Virus record (IMG/VR): IMGVR_UViG_3300049442_000098
Location: 1 to 38,841 of that record
DNA length: 38,841 nucleotides
DNA from: a virus
Direction: 5' to 3' (one strand)
Shown here: positions 8,142 to 16,700 of the stretch, in pieces
Position numbering within the stretch: the stretch's first letter is position 1
Layout: each line of letters opens with the position of its first letter
The notes under the pieces: generated by a model
Told to the model about the DNA's origin: nothing
Seen by the model: only the letters and a program-made list of their open reading frames with translations
Database searches by the model: none
Made by a program: the position numbers and the translations under genes

Positions 8142-9110
8142 ATGACTTCAGACAGTGCTGCCCAGGCGGCGAAGAACGGACTGGTAGAAGCCCTTTCCGC
8201 ATCCCTGACGCCCGACCCGTTCCCCCGGTCCGGCGAGCAGGTCTGCATCGGCTACCCGCACCTGGACACGTTCGGCGCGAACTTCGTCGATTCGGTCCTG
8301 CGGATGATCGCCTACGACAAGACGCACGGGAACCACCTGATGCACAGCTCCGGGCTGCGCAACACCGGCGCCCTGTCGGCGGCGTGGGGCCGGTCCATCG
8401 AACTGTCCCACGCCCGGAACACGATCGCCGCCGCGTTCATGGCCAGCGACGCCGACTGGCTGCTGTGGTGGGACTCCGACATCGGCTGCGAGCCGGACGC
8501 CCTGGAGAAGCTCCTCGCGGTCGCGCACCCGGACACCGCACCGATCGTGGGCGGGCTGGCGTTCATCGAGAACGAGTACTCCCACGACTTCATGGGCGGG
8601 CTCCGTGCGAGGCTCGCCCCGACGCTGTACGACTGGTCGTGGATGGAGCCGAACAACGGGATGCCGGGGGCGTACAAGCTGGCGACCCGCGCCGACTGGG
8701 TGCCCGGCGAGGTGACCCGCGTCGGCGCGACCGGAACCGGCTTCATGCTGACCCATCGGTCGGTGTACGAGAAGATCAGCGAGTGGCTGATGGACCAGCA
8801 CGCGCCCGGCCACATCTGGTTCGAGCGGATCCCCGGCCCTGACGGGGAGCTGTGCGGCGAGGACATCTCGTTCTGCATGCGCGCCCATCAGGTCGGCCTG
8901 CCGGTGTTCGTGCACACCGGCGTCGGCACCACCCACCAGAAGACTGTCTGGTACGGGGCGCCGGAGTACCGGGGGAAGCCGTTCACGCCGCCCCCGGCGA
9001 CGGTCCGGGTGTTGCCGCCGGACGAGTGGCCAAAGCTGATGATCAACCCGAACACGGTCGGAGACGCCGAACGGAACTCCCCGATCGGACGCAAGCAGGG
9101 CGGGGCCTGA
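8142..9110 (+). CDS. GT-A-fold glycosyltransferase-like protein
   Basis: 322 aa; the strong GGAGGAGGAGG upstream of ATG fixes the start. Key parts: an N-terminal HARNTIAAAFMASDADWLLWWDSDIG region (about residues 89-114), in which D-S-D is the metal and nucleotide-sugar motif, GGLAFIENEYSHDF, an acceptor-side TGTGFMLTHRSVYEKI and CGEDISFCMRAHQVG (catalytic-site-like ED). These are typical of GT-A enzymes that transfer a sugar to protein or glycan. Lying on the opposite strand to capsid genes and followed by a terminator, it looks like an independently regulated moron gene. The acceptor is unknown: virion protein, DNA or host surface. Confidence 0.75.
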   Translation: MTSDSAAQAAKNGLVEALSASLTPDPFPRSGEQVCIGYPHLDTFGANFVDSVLRMIAYDKTHGNHLMHSSGLRNTGALSAAWGRSIELSHARNTIAAAFMASDADWLLWWDSDIGCEPDALEKLLAVAHPDTAPIVGGLAFIENEYSHDFMGGLRARLAPTLYDWSWMEPNNGMPGAYKLATRADWVPGEVTRVGATGTGFMLTHRSVYEKISEWLMDQHAPGHIWFERIPGPDGELCGEDISFCMRAHQVGLPVFVHTGVGTTHQKTVWYGAPEYRGKPFTPPPATVRVLPPDEWPKLMINPNTVGDAERNSPIGRKQGGA

Positions 9111-9122
9111 CCCCGAACGCGA

Positions 9123-9153
9123 AGAGGCCCCCGGCGAACCGCCGGGGGCCTCT
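9123..9153 (+). terminator. Rho-independent terminator of the glycosyltransferase gene
   Basis: A 14-bp perfect stem (9123-9136 with 9140-9153) with a three-base loop, followed by TTTCT. It lies just after the stop at 9110 and separates the plus-strand gene from the minus-strand small genes that follow. Confidence 0.85.
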
Positions 9154-9167
9154 TTCTGCGCCTGATT

Positions 9168-9302
9168 CTATTCGGGGATGACGTAGGAGTTCCACCAGCC
9201 GACGACCGCCCGGCTCTTGAACACCCGATAACGGCGGCCGGTGAGTGCGGCCTGCTGGTGGGCATGGCGGAATGCCTGCTCCCAGGTCATGTGCGCGGCC
9301 AT
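9168..9302 (-). CDS. Tiny hypothetical protein
   Basis: 44 aa, ATG overlapping the stop of the upstream gene (ATGA). The protein is helical with aromatic residues at the end (VVGWWNSYVIPE) and no recognised domain. It is the last of three coupled minus-strand genes that end just before the glycosyltransferase terminator. Confidence 0.6.
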   Translation of the reverse strand: MAAHMTWEQAFRHAHQQAALTGRRYRVFKSRAVVGWWNSYVIPE

Positions 9303-9481
9303 CAGGCAGCCTTGCGGGTGCGCAGCTTACGGGACAGGTGGGCATGTTCCAGCTCGGTCCGGATCCCGTCCGGCCGCCCGCCGGTGATCGTCCCGGACAG
9401 GGAGGCGCACGCCTGGCCAATCTCGGCCCCACAGACCGGGCACTTGCGGTAGAGGTTCCAGTCGGTCACGGGTTGGGTCAT
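9302..9481 (-). CDS. Small zinc-finger-like protein
   Basis: 59 aa, GAGGAG four bases before ATG. A CPVCGAEIGQACASL segment (about 14-28) followed by HAHLSRK (about 48-54) fits the short C-x2-C...C...H-x-H/R zinc-binding proteins common in actinophages, thought to bind nucleic acid. It overlaps the preceding longer reading frame. Confidence 0.65.
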   Translation of the reverse strand: MTQPVTDWNLYRKCPVCGAEIGQACASLSGTITGGRPDGIRTELEHAHLSRKLRTRKAA

Positions 9482-9683
9482 GGTCTCCTCGATCTCCCCG
9501 GCGGCAGGCCGGGCACAGTCGGACGTTGAGTGGGGCGCCGGTGAAAGACGTCCCGTTGTAGGCGACCCATCCGCCCGCCCGCAGCCCGTCGAGGGTCGCG
9601 GTGGCGGTAGTCGAGCATCGGTCGCATTCCTGCGGCTCGCCGGGGTCCGGGGCGGTGTCGAACAGGGGCGGGGTGACGATCAC
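9327..9683 (-). CDS. Zinc-ribbon-like protein; 3' extent uncertain
   Basis: 118 aa from a GTG with GGAGGAGG eight bases upstream. CDRC (residues 20-23) and CPAC (56-59) form a four-Cys zinc ribbon with an intervening beta region (GLRAGGWVAYNGTSFTG). The frame continues 155 bases past the start of the next gene in another frame; beyond residue 67 the protein reads as low-quality sequence and may be translated only because no stop occurs. Transcribed from the divergent promoter region at 9713-9745. Confidence 0.6.
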   Translation of the reverse strand: MIVTPPLFDTAPDPGEPQECDRCSTTATATLDGLRAGGWVAYNGTSFTGAPLNVRLCPACRRGDRGDHDPTRDRLEPLPQVPGLWGRDWPGVRLPVRDDHRRAAGRDPDRAGTCPPVP

Positions 9684-9712
9684 GTCGGGCCTCCTCCGGT
9701 CCGTCTGCCCTT

Positions 9713-9745
9713 AGACTACACCTTTCCCGACCGGTCGTGTAGGCT
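9713..9745. promoter_or_regulatory. Divergent promoter pair of the TGTAnnCT leader family
   Basis: On plus, TGTAGGCTG (-10 TAGGCT at 9740-9745), then GGCAGACAGACC and AAGGAGG. On minus, TGTAGTCTA (-10 TAGTCT at 9713-9718), then GGCAGACGGACC and GGAGGAGG. Each leads into a gene (9774 plus, 9683 minus). The two halves mirror each other. No good -35 box was found for either. Confidence 0.5.
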
Positions 9746-9773
9746 GTAGGCAGACAGACCGAAGGAGGATGCG

Positions 9774-10508
9774 ATGACCACCACCACGACCGCCCCGTCC
9801 GTAGCCCGGTTCCAGCAGGCACAGGACAAGGTATGGCGCGACGTCGCCCACGAACTGGCCACAGGCCGCAAGAAGACCCACTGGATGTGGTTCGTGTTCC
9901 CGCAGCTCCGGGGCCTCGCCAAGAGCGAGATCGCCCAGCGCTACGGGATCCGCGACAAAGCCGAAGCGCTGGCCTACCTGGACAACGAGGTGCTGCGGAT
10001 TCGGCTGGCCTCCGCCACCATGGCCGTCCTGAAACGCGACCGGCTCATGTTCAGCGACACCGACCGCAAGAAACTCCGCTCGTGCATGACGTTGTTCCGG
10101 GGGCTGGTCACCGACCCCACTCTCCCGGATGCCGTGCTGGCGAAGTTCTACGGCGGCGAGCCGTGCCCGTTGACCTTGGACCTGCTGGCCGGGCGGCCGA
10201 TCCCGCAGCAGTGGACGCCGCCGCCGGTGAGCAGCCGGGGATGGAGCGCACAGGGAAGGGTGGAGACGAAGGTGGGCAGGCACTGGGAGAAGCAGATCGC
10301 GGCGGCCCGCGCCGCCGTCGATGAAGCCAACACCCGGACGCTGTGGGACAACGACCCGATGTCGCATCGCGAGATCGAGTCGTTCATTAGGGGCTTCGGT
10401 CTCTCGGCTGCCGCCACCCGGCAGATCGTGGACCGGTGGATGGAAGACCAGAACCGGGCGACCCAGCAGGGATGGGATTCGCACGACGGCGAGTACCACA
10501 ACGACTGA
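9774..10508 (+). CDS. DUF1810 family protein with C-terminal extension
   Basis: 244 aa, GAAGGAGG five to eight bases upstream. The N-terminal 140 residues are a clear DUF1810 domain: ARFQQAQDKVWRDVAHEL, KKTHWMWFVFPQLRGLAKSE (about residues 36-55), RYGI, EALAYLD, and LRSCMTLF. The conserved His, Trp and Arg are present. The biochemical function of DUF1810 is not established to my knowledge. About 95 residues follow with a possible helical TRQIVDRWMEDQNRATQQG. First gene of the plus-strand accessory run, coupled downstream to the CCPM genes. Confidence 0.85.
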   Translation: MTTTTTAPSVARFQQAQDKVWRDVAHELATGRKKTHWMWFVFPQLRGLAKSEIAQRYGIRDKAEALAYLDNEVLRIRLASATMAVLKRDRLMFSDTDRKKLRSCMTLFRGLVTDPTLPDAVLAKFYGGEPCPLTLDLLAGRPIPQQWTPPPVSSRGWSAQGRVETKVGRHWEKQIAAARAAVDEANTRTLWDNDPMSHREIESFIRGFGLSAAATRQIVDRWMEDQNRATQQGWDSHDGEYHND

Positions 10509-10519
10509 GGAGGAGAGCA

Positions 10520-10753
10520 ATGGGAACGTGGAAGGGTGACAGCAACCCGGGCGGTCCGGGCGGCCGGACGCGGAAGATCCAGACCAACGTGCCGCGAGGT
10601 CGGACCTCGCACGGCGGGGGTGGTGGGCAGCCGCCCACGAAGAAGTGCTGCCCGATGAACGAGGCTATCCAGTCCGCCCGGCGGGGGCAGTTCCGGCTGG
10701 CCCGCAGATACGTGCGGATGTCGGTCCGGGTGCTCGTGGCGCGGGTCGTCTGA
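10520..10753 (+). CDS. CCPM-family small basic protein, copy 1
   Basis: 77 aa; GGAGGAGAGCA precedes ATG. A Gly/Pro/Arg-rich N-terminus leads to KKCCPMNEAIQSARRGQFRL and RRYVRMSVRVLVARVV (residues about 44-77). The last 35 residues match those of the next gene and of 28357-28605. The conserved part could be a short membrane-associating or nucleic-acid-binding helix with two Cys. Function unknown. Its stop overlaps the next start. Confidence 0.7.
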   Translation: MGTWKGDSNPGGPGGRTRKIQTNVPRGRTSHGGGGGQPPTKKCCPMNEAIQSARRGQFRLARRYVRMSVRVLVARVV

Positions 10754-10953
10754 TGGCGGGACCGTTCGGGGCGGGCAAGCGTCCGGCTCGTGTCCGCACG
10801 CCCAGTCAGCTCCCCAGCAGCCGCAACGGCAGCCAGGGCGGCGACTGCTGCCCGATGGTCGCCGCTGTGAGGTCGGTGCGGCAGGGCCGGTTCCGGCTGG
10901 CCCGGCGATACGCCCGACTGTCGGTCCGGCTGCTTGTCGCCCGCGTCGCTTGA
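10753..10953 (+). CDS. CCPM-family small basic protein, copy 2
   Basis: 66 aa; the ATG shares a base with the upstream stop (TGATG). It has a shorter polar N-terminus, then GGDCCPMVAAVRSVRQGRFR and RRYARLSVRLLVARVA. Almost the same C-terminal block is found in 10520-10753 and 28357-28605, so this is a small in-genome paralog family. Confidence 0.7.
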   Translation: MAGPFGAGKRPARVRTPSQLPSSRNGSQGGDCCPMVAAVRSVRQGRFRLARRYARLSVRLLVARVA

Positions 10954-10960
10954 CGGATCG

Positions 10961-11011
10961 TGACAGTTTTTTACAGGCCCGTTGCCCTGCTGGGTGGCGG
11001 GCCTGTACGCT
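10961..11011 (+). promoter_or_regulatory. Promoter with overlapping inverted repeat
   Basis: TTGCCC (10982-10987), 18 bases, TACGCT (11006-11011), then GTGCACAGACAGATC leader and an AGGAGG. A perfect 9-bp inverted repeat (10973-10981 with 10998-11006) spans the -35 and spacer. A TGACAG-T6-ACAG element (10961-10976) precedes it and recurs at 26852-26867 on the other strand. Confidence 0.65.
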
Positions 11012-11041
11012 GTGCACAGACAGATCAATCCAGGAGGCATC

Positions 11042-11488
11042 ATGCGCGACCAGTTCAAGCCCGGCGACCTGGCTATCCGGCTCGGCTTCGGCCGGGTCTA
11101 CGGCAGCGGCCCCGACCGGGGGCAGGTCAAGCCCCACATCGAGATCGCCGACCAGACGTCCGGCAAGATCCTGACCATCGACCTCACCGCCGACGACCTC
11201 GTGGAGATGCTCAGCGGCGGTGCCGCGATGGTCCCCGCCGACCGGGTAAGCGGCTTCCGGGGGGTCGCCACGTGGGGCCGGTACCTGAAGACGATCACCC
11301 GCAAGGTGAAGACCGAGGGCGACGACTACAAGCTGCGCGACGGCGACCTCCGCAAGGCGGCCCAACTGCCCCACGTCGCGAAGGTCATCGCCGAGATCGA
11401 GGCCGACGGGTACGCCTGCGACACCCCGCGCCGCGACAACACCATGCACTGGGTGCTGATCGGCCGGAAGTACGACGTGCAGCCGTAG
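11042..11488 (+). CDS. Hypothetical protein, plus-strand accessory gene
   Basis: 148 aa; AGGAGG six bases before ATG. It begins with a beta-barrel-like stretch (FKPGDLAIRLGFGRVYG), has an acidic alpha-helical centre (DLTADDLVEMLSGG) and ends in HVAKVIAEIEADGYA plus HWVLIGRKYDV. It looks like a soluble phage accessory protein; I do not recognise the family. It has its own promoter and terminator, so it is a single-gene unit. Confidence 0.7.
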   Translation: MRDQFKPGDLAIRLGFGRVYGSGPDRGQVKPHIEIADQTSGKILTIDLTADDLVEMLSGGAAMVPADRVSGFRGVATWGRYLKTITRKVKTEGDDYKLRDGDLRKAAQLPHVAKVIAEIEADGYACDTPRRDNTMHWVLIGRKYDVQP

Positions 11489-11496
11489 CCCGGACA

Positions 11497-11538
11497 GACG
11501 GAAGGCCCGACCCCATCCCCAGGGGCGGGCCTTCCGTC
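11497..11538. terminator. Shared hairpin terminator
   Basis: A 13-bp GC-rich stem starting GACGGAAGG and ending CCTTCCGTC, with a short A/C-rich loop and TCTT after it on plus. It lies between the convergent ends of the 11042 plus gene and the minus-strand small protein gene at 11542-11700, so it could serve both. Confidence 0.75.
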
Positions 11539-11541
11539 GTC

Positions 11542-11700
11542 TTAGCTGGTCTTCGCGTACGTGGCGCCGGGCGTCTTCGCGGCGAAGACCTTCGCCTCAG
11601 TCTCGCGGACGGCGGTGAACTTCTTCAGCTCCTTGCCCTGCGAATCTCGCACGACGTAGTTGCCGAGACCGGAACCTCCACCACCACAGTTGCAACCCAT
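11542..11700 (-). CDS. Small capsid-operon protein, MGCNCGGGG start
   Basis: 52 aa; AGGAGGAGG upstream of ATG. It starts MGCNCGGGGSGLGNYVV and continues with a short strand-helix pattern ending PGATYAKTS. Proteins with this MGCNCGG start lie next to capsid maturation protease genes in many actinophages; the role is not established. It is the last gene of the head operon portion before the hairpin. Confidence 0.75.
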   Translation of the reverse strand: MGCNCGGGGSGLGNYVVRDSQGKELKKFTAVRETEAKVFAAKTPGATYAKTS

Positions 11701-11713
11701 CAGGCCCCTCCTC

Positions 11714-13252
11714 CTACTCGGCCAGGACGACCAGCAGGTCGCCCATGACGTCATCATAATCGGCGGCGCAGTCGACCCGGGTGGCTGCGGCGACCAGGCC
11801 AGACCACTCGGCGGCGACAGAGGAGCGGTGCGCGGCGTCGGCCTGCTCGGCGAGCAGGCCCCGGGCGATGGCCCGACCCAGCGCCTCAGTGTCGGGCACC
11901 CCGTTGTGGGCGCTGGCCGGGGCCTCCTCGGCGAGGCTGGCGAGCGCACCGGCGGCGGTCAGGCTGAGGATCTCGTCGTCCTCCGGCATCCCGCTGATGG
12001 CGGACGCGGTCATCATCCGGGGGATGGGGAACCCTGCCGTGTTGACGTGCAGGGCGGCGACCAGCTCCAGGTTGCCGCCGACCCGACGCCAGTCGCCGGA
12101 CAGCGGGGTTGCGCGCATGACCCGCACGGCAGCGTCGTCCGCCTCTGGCACGAGCGCGCCCGCGACCCAGATGCCGTGGGGGTCTTCACCTGCACGGACG
12201 ACCGCGCCGGTGTTGTTGCTGACGTCGTAGTGCTCGGCTGCCGCGCGGTAGCCGAGATTCGGACCGGCGTGACCTCCGGCGCCGTAGGTGAGGCGGCCGG
12301 TCGGAACCCGGGCGCCGGTGGCGGTGACGACCTCGCCGGTGTGGAAGTAGGCGTAGGACGTCTGCGACTTGGGCGGCTTCACGCAGGAGTTGCCGATGCC
12401 GACGTGGCAGGTGTCCCAGACGGCGACGTGGCCGTAGACGCGGCCGTCGTCGCCGATGTGCAGCGGGGTCGGGCCTTCCAGCTTCGGGTCGTCGAACCAT
12501 TCGCGGGGTGGTGCTGCCGGGGCGGCCCCGGCGATGAGGGCGCGCATCTTCTCCCGGGCCTCCTGCTCGTCGTCGGAGTCCATCTCCGCGTCGTTTTCGA
12601 TCATGGTGCCGTCGGCGGCGATGCTCTCGGCGACCGGTTCAGGTGCCGCCTTGGGCGGCTTGGCGGCCGTCAACACGGCATGGCCGGACAGCTCAGCAAA
12701 CGCGGGGATGTGCACGAGGGTGGCCGACGCGACCCGGCCGGACCGGACCATCTTCAGCCGGGGGCCGTCGTACGCCTCCTCGGCGAACATCGGTTCGGAC
12801 CCGCAGCCGCAGTCGGTGCCGGTGGCGCTGGCGTGGGCGAGCTTCGCGGCCTTCAGCTGAGCCTTCAGCTTGACCTTCTGCTCCCTCTTCCAGACCGCGT
12901 ACGCCTTCGGCTCGGGCACGTGTTCCATCTCGGCCTGGTCGAGGTCGACAGACGGACCGATCACCTTGTTCTGGGTGAACTTCATCGCGGCCGTCGCGGC
13001 GTTGCGGACGTCTTCCGGCCACGACTCGTCGTCGTAGAACTCACCGGAGGCGGGGAGCATCCCCCCGCCCTCGTCGCCGATCTTGCTGATGTGGCCGACG
13101 ATCACAGCGTTGTGGTGCCCGCCGCCGTCGCTCGCGACGTACCGCAGGGGCAGCGGCAGGTCACGATGCGACAGGGCGCCCTTGTCGAACTGACGGCCGT
13201 CACCGGTCGGCTTCCCGACGACGGCGATCGGCATCTTCCAGGCGGTGCCCAT
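11714..13252 (-). CDS. Capsid maturation protease
   Basis: 512 aa, ATG start. The N-terminal half includes HNAVIVGHISKIGDEG and LLP; a Cys/Glu linker follows, and the C-terminal portion carries GRVYGHVAVWDTCHVG, SQTSYAYFHTGEV, and WRRVGGNLELVAALHVNTAG (residues about 403-422), highly typical of actinophage head maturation proteases. These cut scaffold or head proteins during shell maturation. I do not assign catalytic residues. Located between the giant protein and the major capsid gene, interrupted by the plus-strand island. One copy of the dispersed motif lies in the hinge (M-I-E-N). Confidence 0.8.
   Translation of the reverse strand: MGTAWKMPIAVVGKPTGDGRQFDKGALSHRDLPLPLRYVASDGGGHHNAVIVGHISKIGDEGGGMLPASGEFYDDESWPEDVRNAATAAMKFTQNKVIGPSVDLDQAEMEHVPEPKAYAVWKREQKVKLKAQLKAAKLAHASATGTDCGCGSEPMFAEEAYDGPRLKMVRSGRVASATLVHIPAFAELSGHAVLTAAKPPKAAPEPVAESIAADGTMIENDAEMDSDDEQEAREKMRALIAGAAPAAPPREWFDDPKLEGPTPLHIGDDGRVYGHVAVWDTCHVGIGNSCVKPPKSQTSYAYFHTGEVVTATGARVPTGRLTYGAGGHAGPNLGYRAAAEHYDVSNNTGAVVRAGEDPHGIWVAGALVPEADDAAVRVMRATPLSGDWRRVGGNLELVAALHVNTAGFPIPRMMTASAISGMPEDDEILSLTAAGALASLAEEAPASAHNGVPDTEALGRAIARGLLAEQADAAHRSSVAAEWSGLVAAATRVDCAADYDDVMGDLLVVLAE
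12593..12602 (-). repeat. Dispersed motif site 4
   Basis: CATGATCGAAAACGAC, protease hinge, read M-I-E-N. Confidence 0.8.
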
Positions 13253-13275
13253 GCGCTACCCCTTCTCGTTGCAGG

Positions 13276-13521
13276 TCAGATTACAGCCAGCGCCTGCGGG
13301 AAGGCGCCGACGACGATCAGGAACAGCCCGGCAGCGACGGCCAGGACGCCGGGCGCCAGGTCGGCGAGCAGCCCGGCCGCCTGGGCGACCCGCTTCGCCG
13401 GGGTCGGCGGCGTGGGCGGCAGCGGCGGCGGGGGGCCGGTCGGGGGTGCGGTCAGGGCGGTGGGGCACACGTAGAAGCGGGGACGCGTGCGGAGCTTTTG
13501 TCCATTCATGGCCGACACCAT
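13276..13521 (-). CDS. Small membrane protein, possible holin-like
   Basis: 81 aa from ATG at 13521 (ATG at 13509 is an alternative). Pro-rich N-terminal third (GPPPPLPPTPPTP) followed by one or two hydrophobic helices (LAPGVLAVAAGLFLIVVGAF). A holin would be compatible with the size, but only one clear membrane segment is present, and no endolysin lies next to it. Confidence 0.6.
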   Translation of the reverse strand: MVSAMNGQKLRTRPRFYVCPTALTAPPTGPPPPLPPTPPTPAKRVAQAAGLLADLAPGVLAVAAGLFLIVVGAFPQALAVI

Positions 13522-13533
13522 ACACCGACCCCG

Positions 13534-13773
13534 CTAGATGCCCTGTTGATCGGGCAGGTCAGCAGGGTCCGCCCACGACTGCGGATCCCGGCTTTCGATG
13601 TCTCTCACCAGCTGTTGGGTGCCGAGGGACAGCTTCTCCCAGGTGGCCGAATCCTCGCCGCCCGCCGCCTGCCATCCGGCGAGCACCCGGGTGCGCTCCT
13701 CGGGCAGCACGGTGAAGCCGCCCAGCGCGTCGCTGAGGCGGTGGAACAGCTGGCCTACGGCGCTTGTCGGCAT
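13534..13773 (-). CDS. Small helical protein
   Basis: 79 aa, ATG overlapping the stop of the giant gene (ATGA). It has helix-turn-helix-like segments (GQLFHRLSDALGGF, TWEKLSLGTQQLVRDIES) and an acidic end. Its coupling to the giant suggests a function with it, for example an immunity or chaperone partner for the ADP-ribosyltransferase domain. That is inference only. Confidence 0.65.
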   Translation of the reverse strand: MPTSAVGQLFHRLSDALGGFTVLPEERTRVLAGWQAAGGEDSATWEKLSLGTQQLVRDIESRDPQSWADPADLPDQQGI

Positions 13774-16700
13774 CAGCCGGGCTCCTTCTGGATGATCAAC
13801 ACGGAACGGTTCAGCCAGTTGAAGGCAGGCTTTCCGGCGGACGCGACGTGCCCGGCGCCGCCACCGGCGTGCGCGCGGTGGTGCGGGTTGATCTCGATAC
13901 CGTCGAGGCCCTTCGCGGCACCCCAGCGCCCGGGATCCCAGAACGTCGACAGTTCGTAGCCCGAAGACCCCTTCGCCTTCGAGGTGCGCGAGGAGTTGGC
14001 CTGCGCCTCCTTCTCGACCTTGTCGTACTTCTCCATGACGGCGGACTTCGGGATGAGCATCCGCACGATGGAACCCTTGGTGCGGTCCGAGTACTGCTCG
14101 GCGACCCGCTTCTGGGTGGCCAGGTAGTAGCCGTTGCCGAAGATGCCGGTGCCGTAGTACGCCGGGCCGGACCGCATCTCCTCGTTGATGTCGGCGGCGG
14201 TCTTGCCGCCGGAGCTGCCCCGGCCGCGCGGGGACCAGCCGCCGCCCGCGCCGGTCACACCACGCCACGCCTCGATATAGTCGCCGGTCGCCAGGAGCCG
14301 GTCGATCTCCGACTTCGAGACGACGGTCGGGGTGTCGTCGAATCCCTGCTGGGCGCCGATCGCGGCGAGGCGGCCGTCGGCGGTCTTGCCGTCGAACAGC
14401 TTCCGATCGTTCTTGATCTTCTGCCGCTGCGCGTCGATGTCGGCCTTCGAGCCGACCAGGTTCTTGCCGGTCGACTTCTTGTGCGGGTGCGGCCAGGCGT
14501 TGAACGAGGCGGGCGCCTGACGGCCGCCGGGCGGCAGCGAGAGGCGGCCCAGTCGCTTCGAGACCGGGCCGGGCCGGGCGATCTGGCCCAGCTTCTGCCC
14601 CCCGGCTGCCGGGAACAGCGACATGACGTTCTGCTCCAGCTTGCCGCCCGCGAGCGGGGCGAGGAGCTTGCCGGAGGTGTCGAGGGCCTTGATCTCCGAC
14701 TCGGTCATCCACTTGGCGTCGGAGGTTTCCTGCCGGGCGTGGTGCGTCGACAGGTCCGGCTTGAGCATCTTCGGGACCTGCGCGGCGATCGACACGTATT
14801 TCCAGGTGGTGCCGGGGATGGCGTTGGTGTGCTCGCCGTGGATCGCCGCCGACGCCAGGTCGGAGTCCTTGAAGCCCAGTTCCTCAATGACCTCGCGGGC
14901 GCCGCCCTGGTGGAACGTCTCCTTCTCGTCGATGGCGCCGCCGGGGAACTGCCACTTGCCGGGGTCGGAGATTCCGGGTCCGCGCTGGACCATCAGGTAG
15001 CGCTTCTCGCCGGTGCCCGGGTCCTGGTGCATGAGCAGCAGTCCGGCCGCGCCGTACTTGCCCCAGACGCTCTTGCCGCCGGGAGTGGAGATCCAGCCGT
15101 CGCCGCCCTTGCCCTTGTTGGTGGCCTGCACGAGGGTGCCGACGACCGGGGTGGGATAGCGGACCTGCCCGGGGACGGAGTTCGCCGGGGGGATGATCGC
15201 CGGGTTGCCGGGGGTCTGCCCGGCGGGGGTTCCGGGCGGGGTGAACCGGTCGATGAGCTTGCCCGCCTTGGTGGCGGATGGCCCCTTCGCGGTCGTCTGG
15301 ATGAACGACAGGTCGGACAGGAGGTGCTGCTGCTCCTGGACGTTCAGGTTGTTGAAGTCGCCGCCGCGCAGCCCGCCGTAGGTGGACAGCTGGTGGGCCA
15401 TCGTGTGCGACTTCGGGTGGACGCCGTAGATGGTGTCGAGGGCGTCCTGCACGTGCTGCGGCACGTTCGGCTGCACGGACGTCGGCACCGTCCCCGACGG
15501 CAGGTTCGAGACGACCGGCGCCGGGTGGAACTTGGCGGTCATCACCTGCCGGGGGGAAGCGGGCAGGTTGTTGATCCGCTCGTCGATGGCCTCGCGGAAG
15601 GTCGGCGACAGGGCGTCGTAGTCGGCCTTGCTGAGGTTGTGGAAGGCGAGGGCCGCAGACGGGTCGGAGTATCCGGCGGTCGGGTGCGGGTCGGCGGCCT
15701 GGACGGCGGACACCTGGTTGGGGGTGAGGGTGACCTGGCTGTTCAGCTTGAGCAGGACGTCCTTGTTCATCGCCGCGTCGTAGCGGGTCTGCAACGGCAA
15801 CGACGAGTCGTTTTCGATCTTGCCCAGGTCGTCGAACACGGCCTTCTGCGTCGCGTCCGGCAGCCCCGTCAGCTTGATCGGGGTGACCTTGTTGTACGTC
15901 TCCACCCGGGACGCCGGGGCGACCAGGTCCCGGCCGTAGCTGGCGATGTCGGCGACGTTGCGCGACTCCCGGTCGGCGGGCACCACCCGGGAACCTTCCA
16001 GGTGTGCTGCCAGGGCGTTCGGGAACGCCGCGAGGGCGTTGTCCTGCGGCGACCACCAGCGTGACGGCCCGGCGTTCTCCAGCCGCTTCTGATAGCTGCG
16101 CAGGTCCGTCTTGATGGCTCCCCGGGCGAAGTCGGGCAGCGACCGGAAGGCGGCCGGGTCCATCTGGCGGTAGGCGTCGGCCTTCGCGGCCCCGGTACGG
16201 GCGTACTTGTCGGAGGCTGCCACGAGGGCGTCGCGGGTCGCACCGTCCAGAGGGCTGTCGCCTTCCAGCTCGCGCAGCGCCATCCATGTTCTGGTCTTCG
16301 CGTGGTTGTCGCTCTGCCCGGCCAGCCGCTTCCGGACGGTCTTCAAAACCAGGGTCTGCACGTCGCCCGGCAGTGCCCGGTACAAGTCGAGCCGGTCGCG
16401 GGGGATCTCCCCGCCATCCGCCATGTGGATGCCGAGGTAGTGGTTGACGACGTCGTTGCGGGTGGCTTCCGACCAGGGGCTTCCGGTGGGCACGCCCGGC
16501 TCGCCGCGCAGCCCGGTCCGCAGGATGTTTTCGCGCAGGTCACGGACGGCCTGCGCATGGATCGGGTCGAGGGCGTTCAGGTCGCTGTCGGAGGTGCGGA
16601 AGATCTGGCTGATGTCCGTCGAGCTGAGCCGGGGCGCAGGCTCCCAGTTGTGCTTCATCCCGGCGAGGGAGACGGGGTAATAGCCGGGGGCGCCGTAGGC

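Noticed and set aside
3224-8842. A 1872-codon open frame on the plus strand
   Set aside because: It runs antiparallel to clear structural genes and is Arg/Gly/Val-rich low-complexity sequence; GC-rich codon bias on the minus strand removes stops from it.
13764-16064. A 766-codon plus-strand frame opposite the giant gene
   Set aside because: Same mirror effect; the minus frame has NUDIX and ART motifs and good composition.
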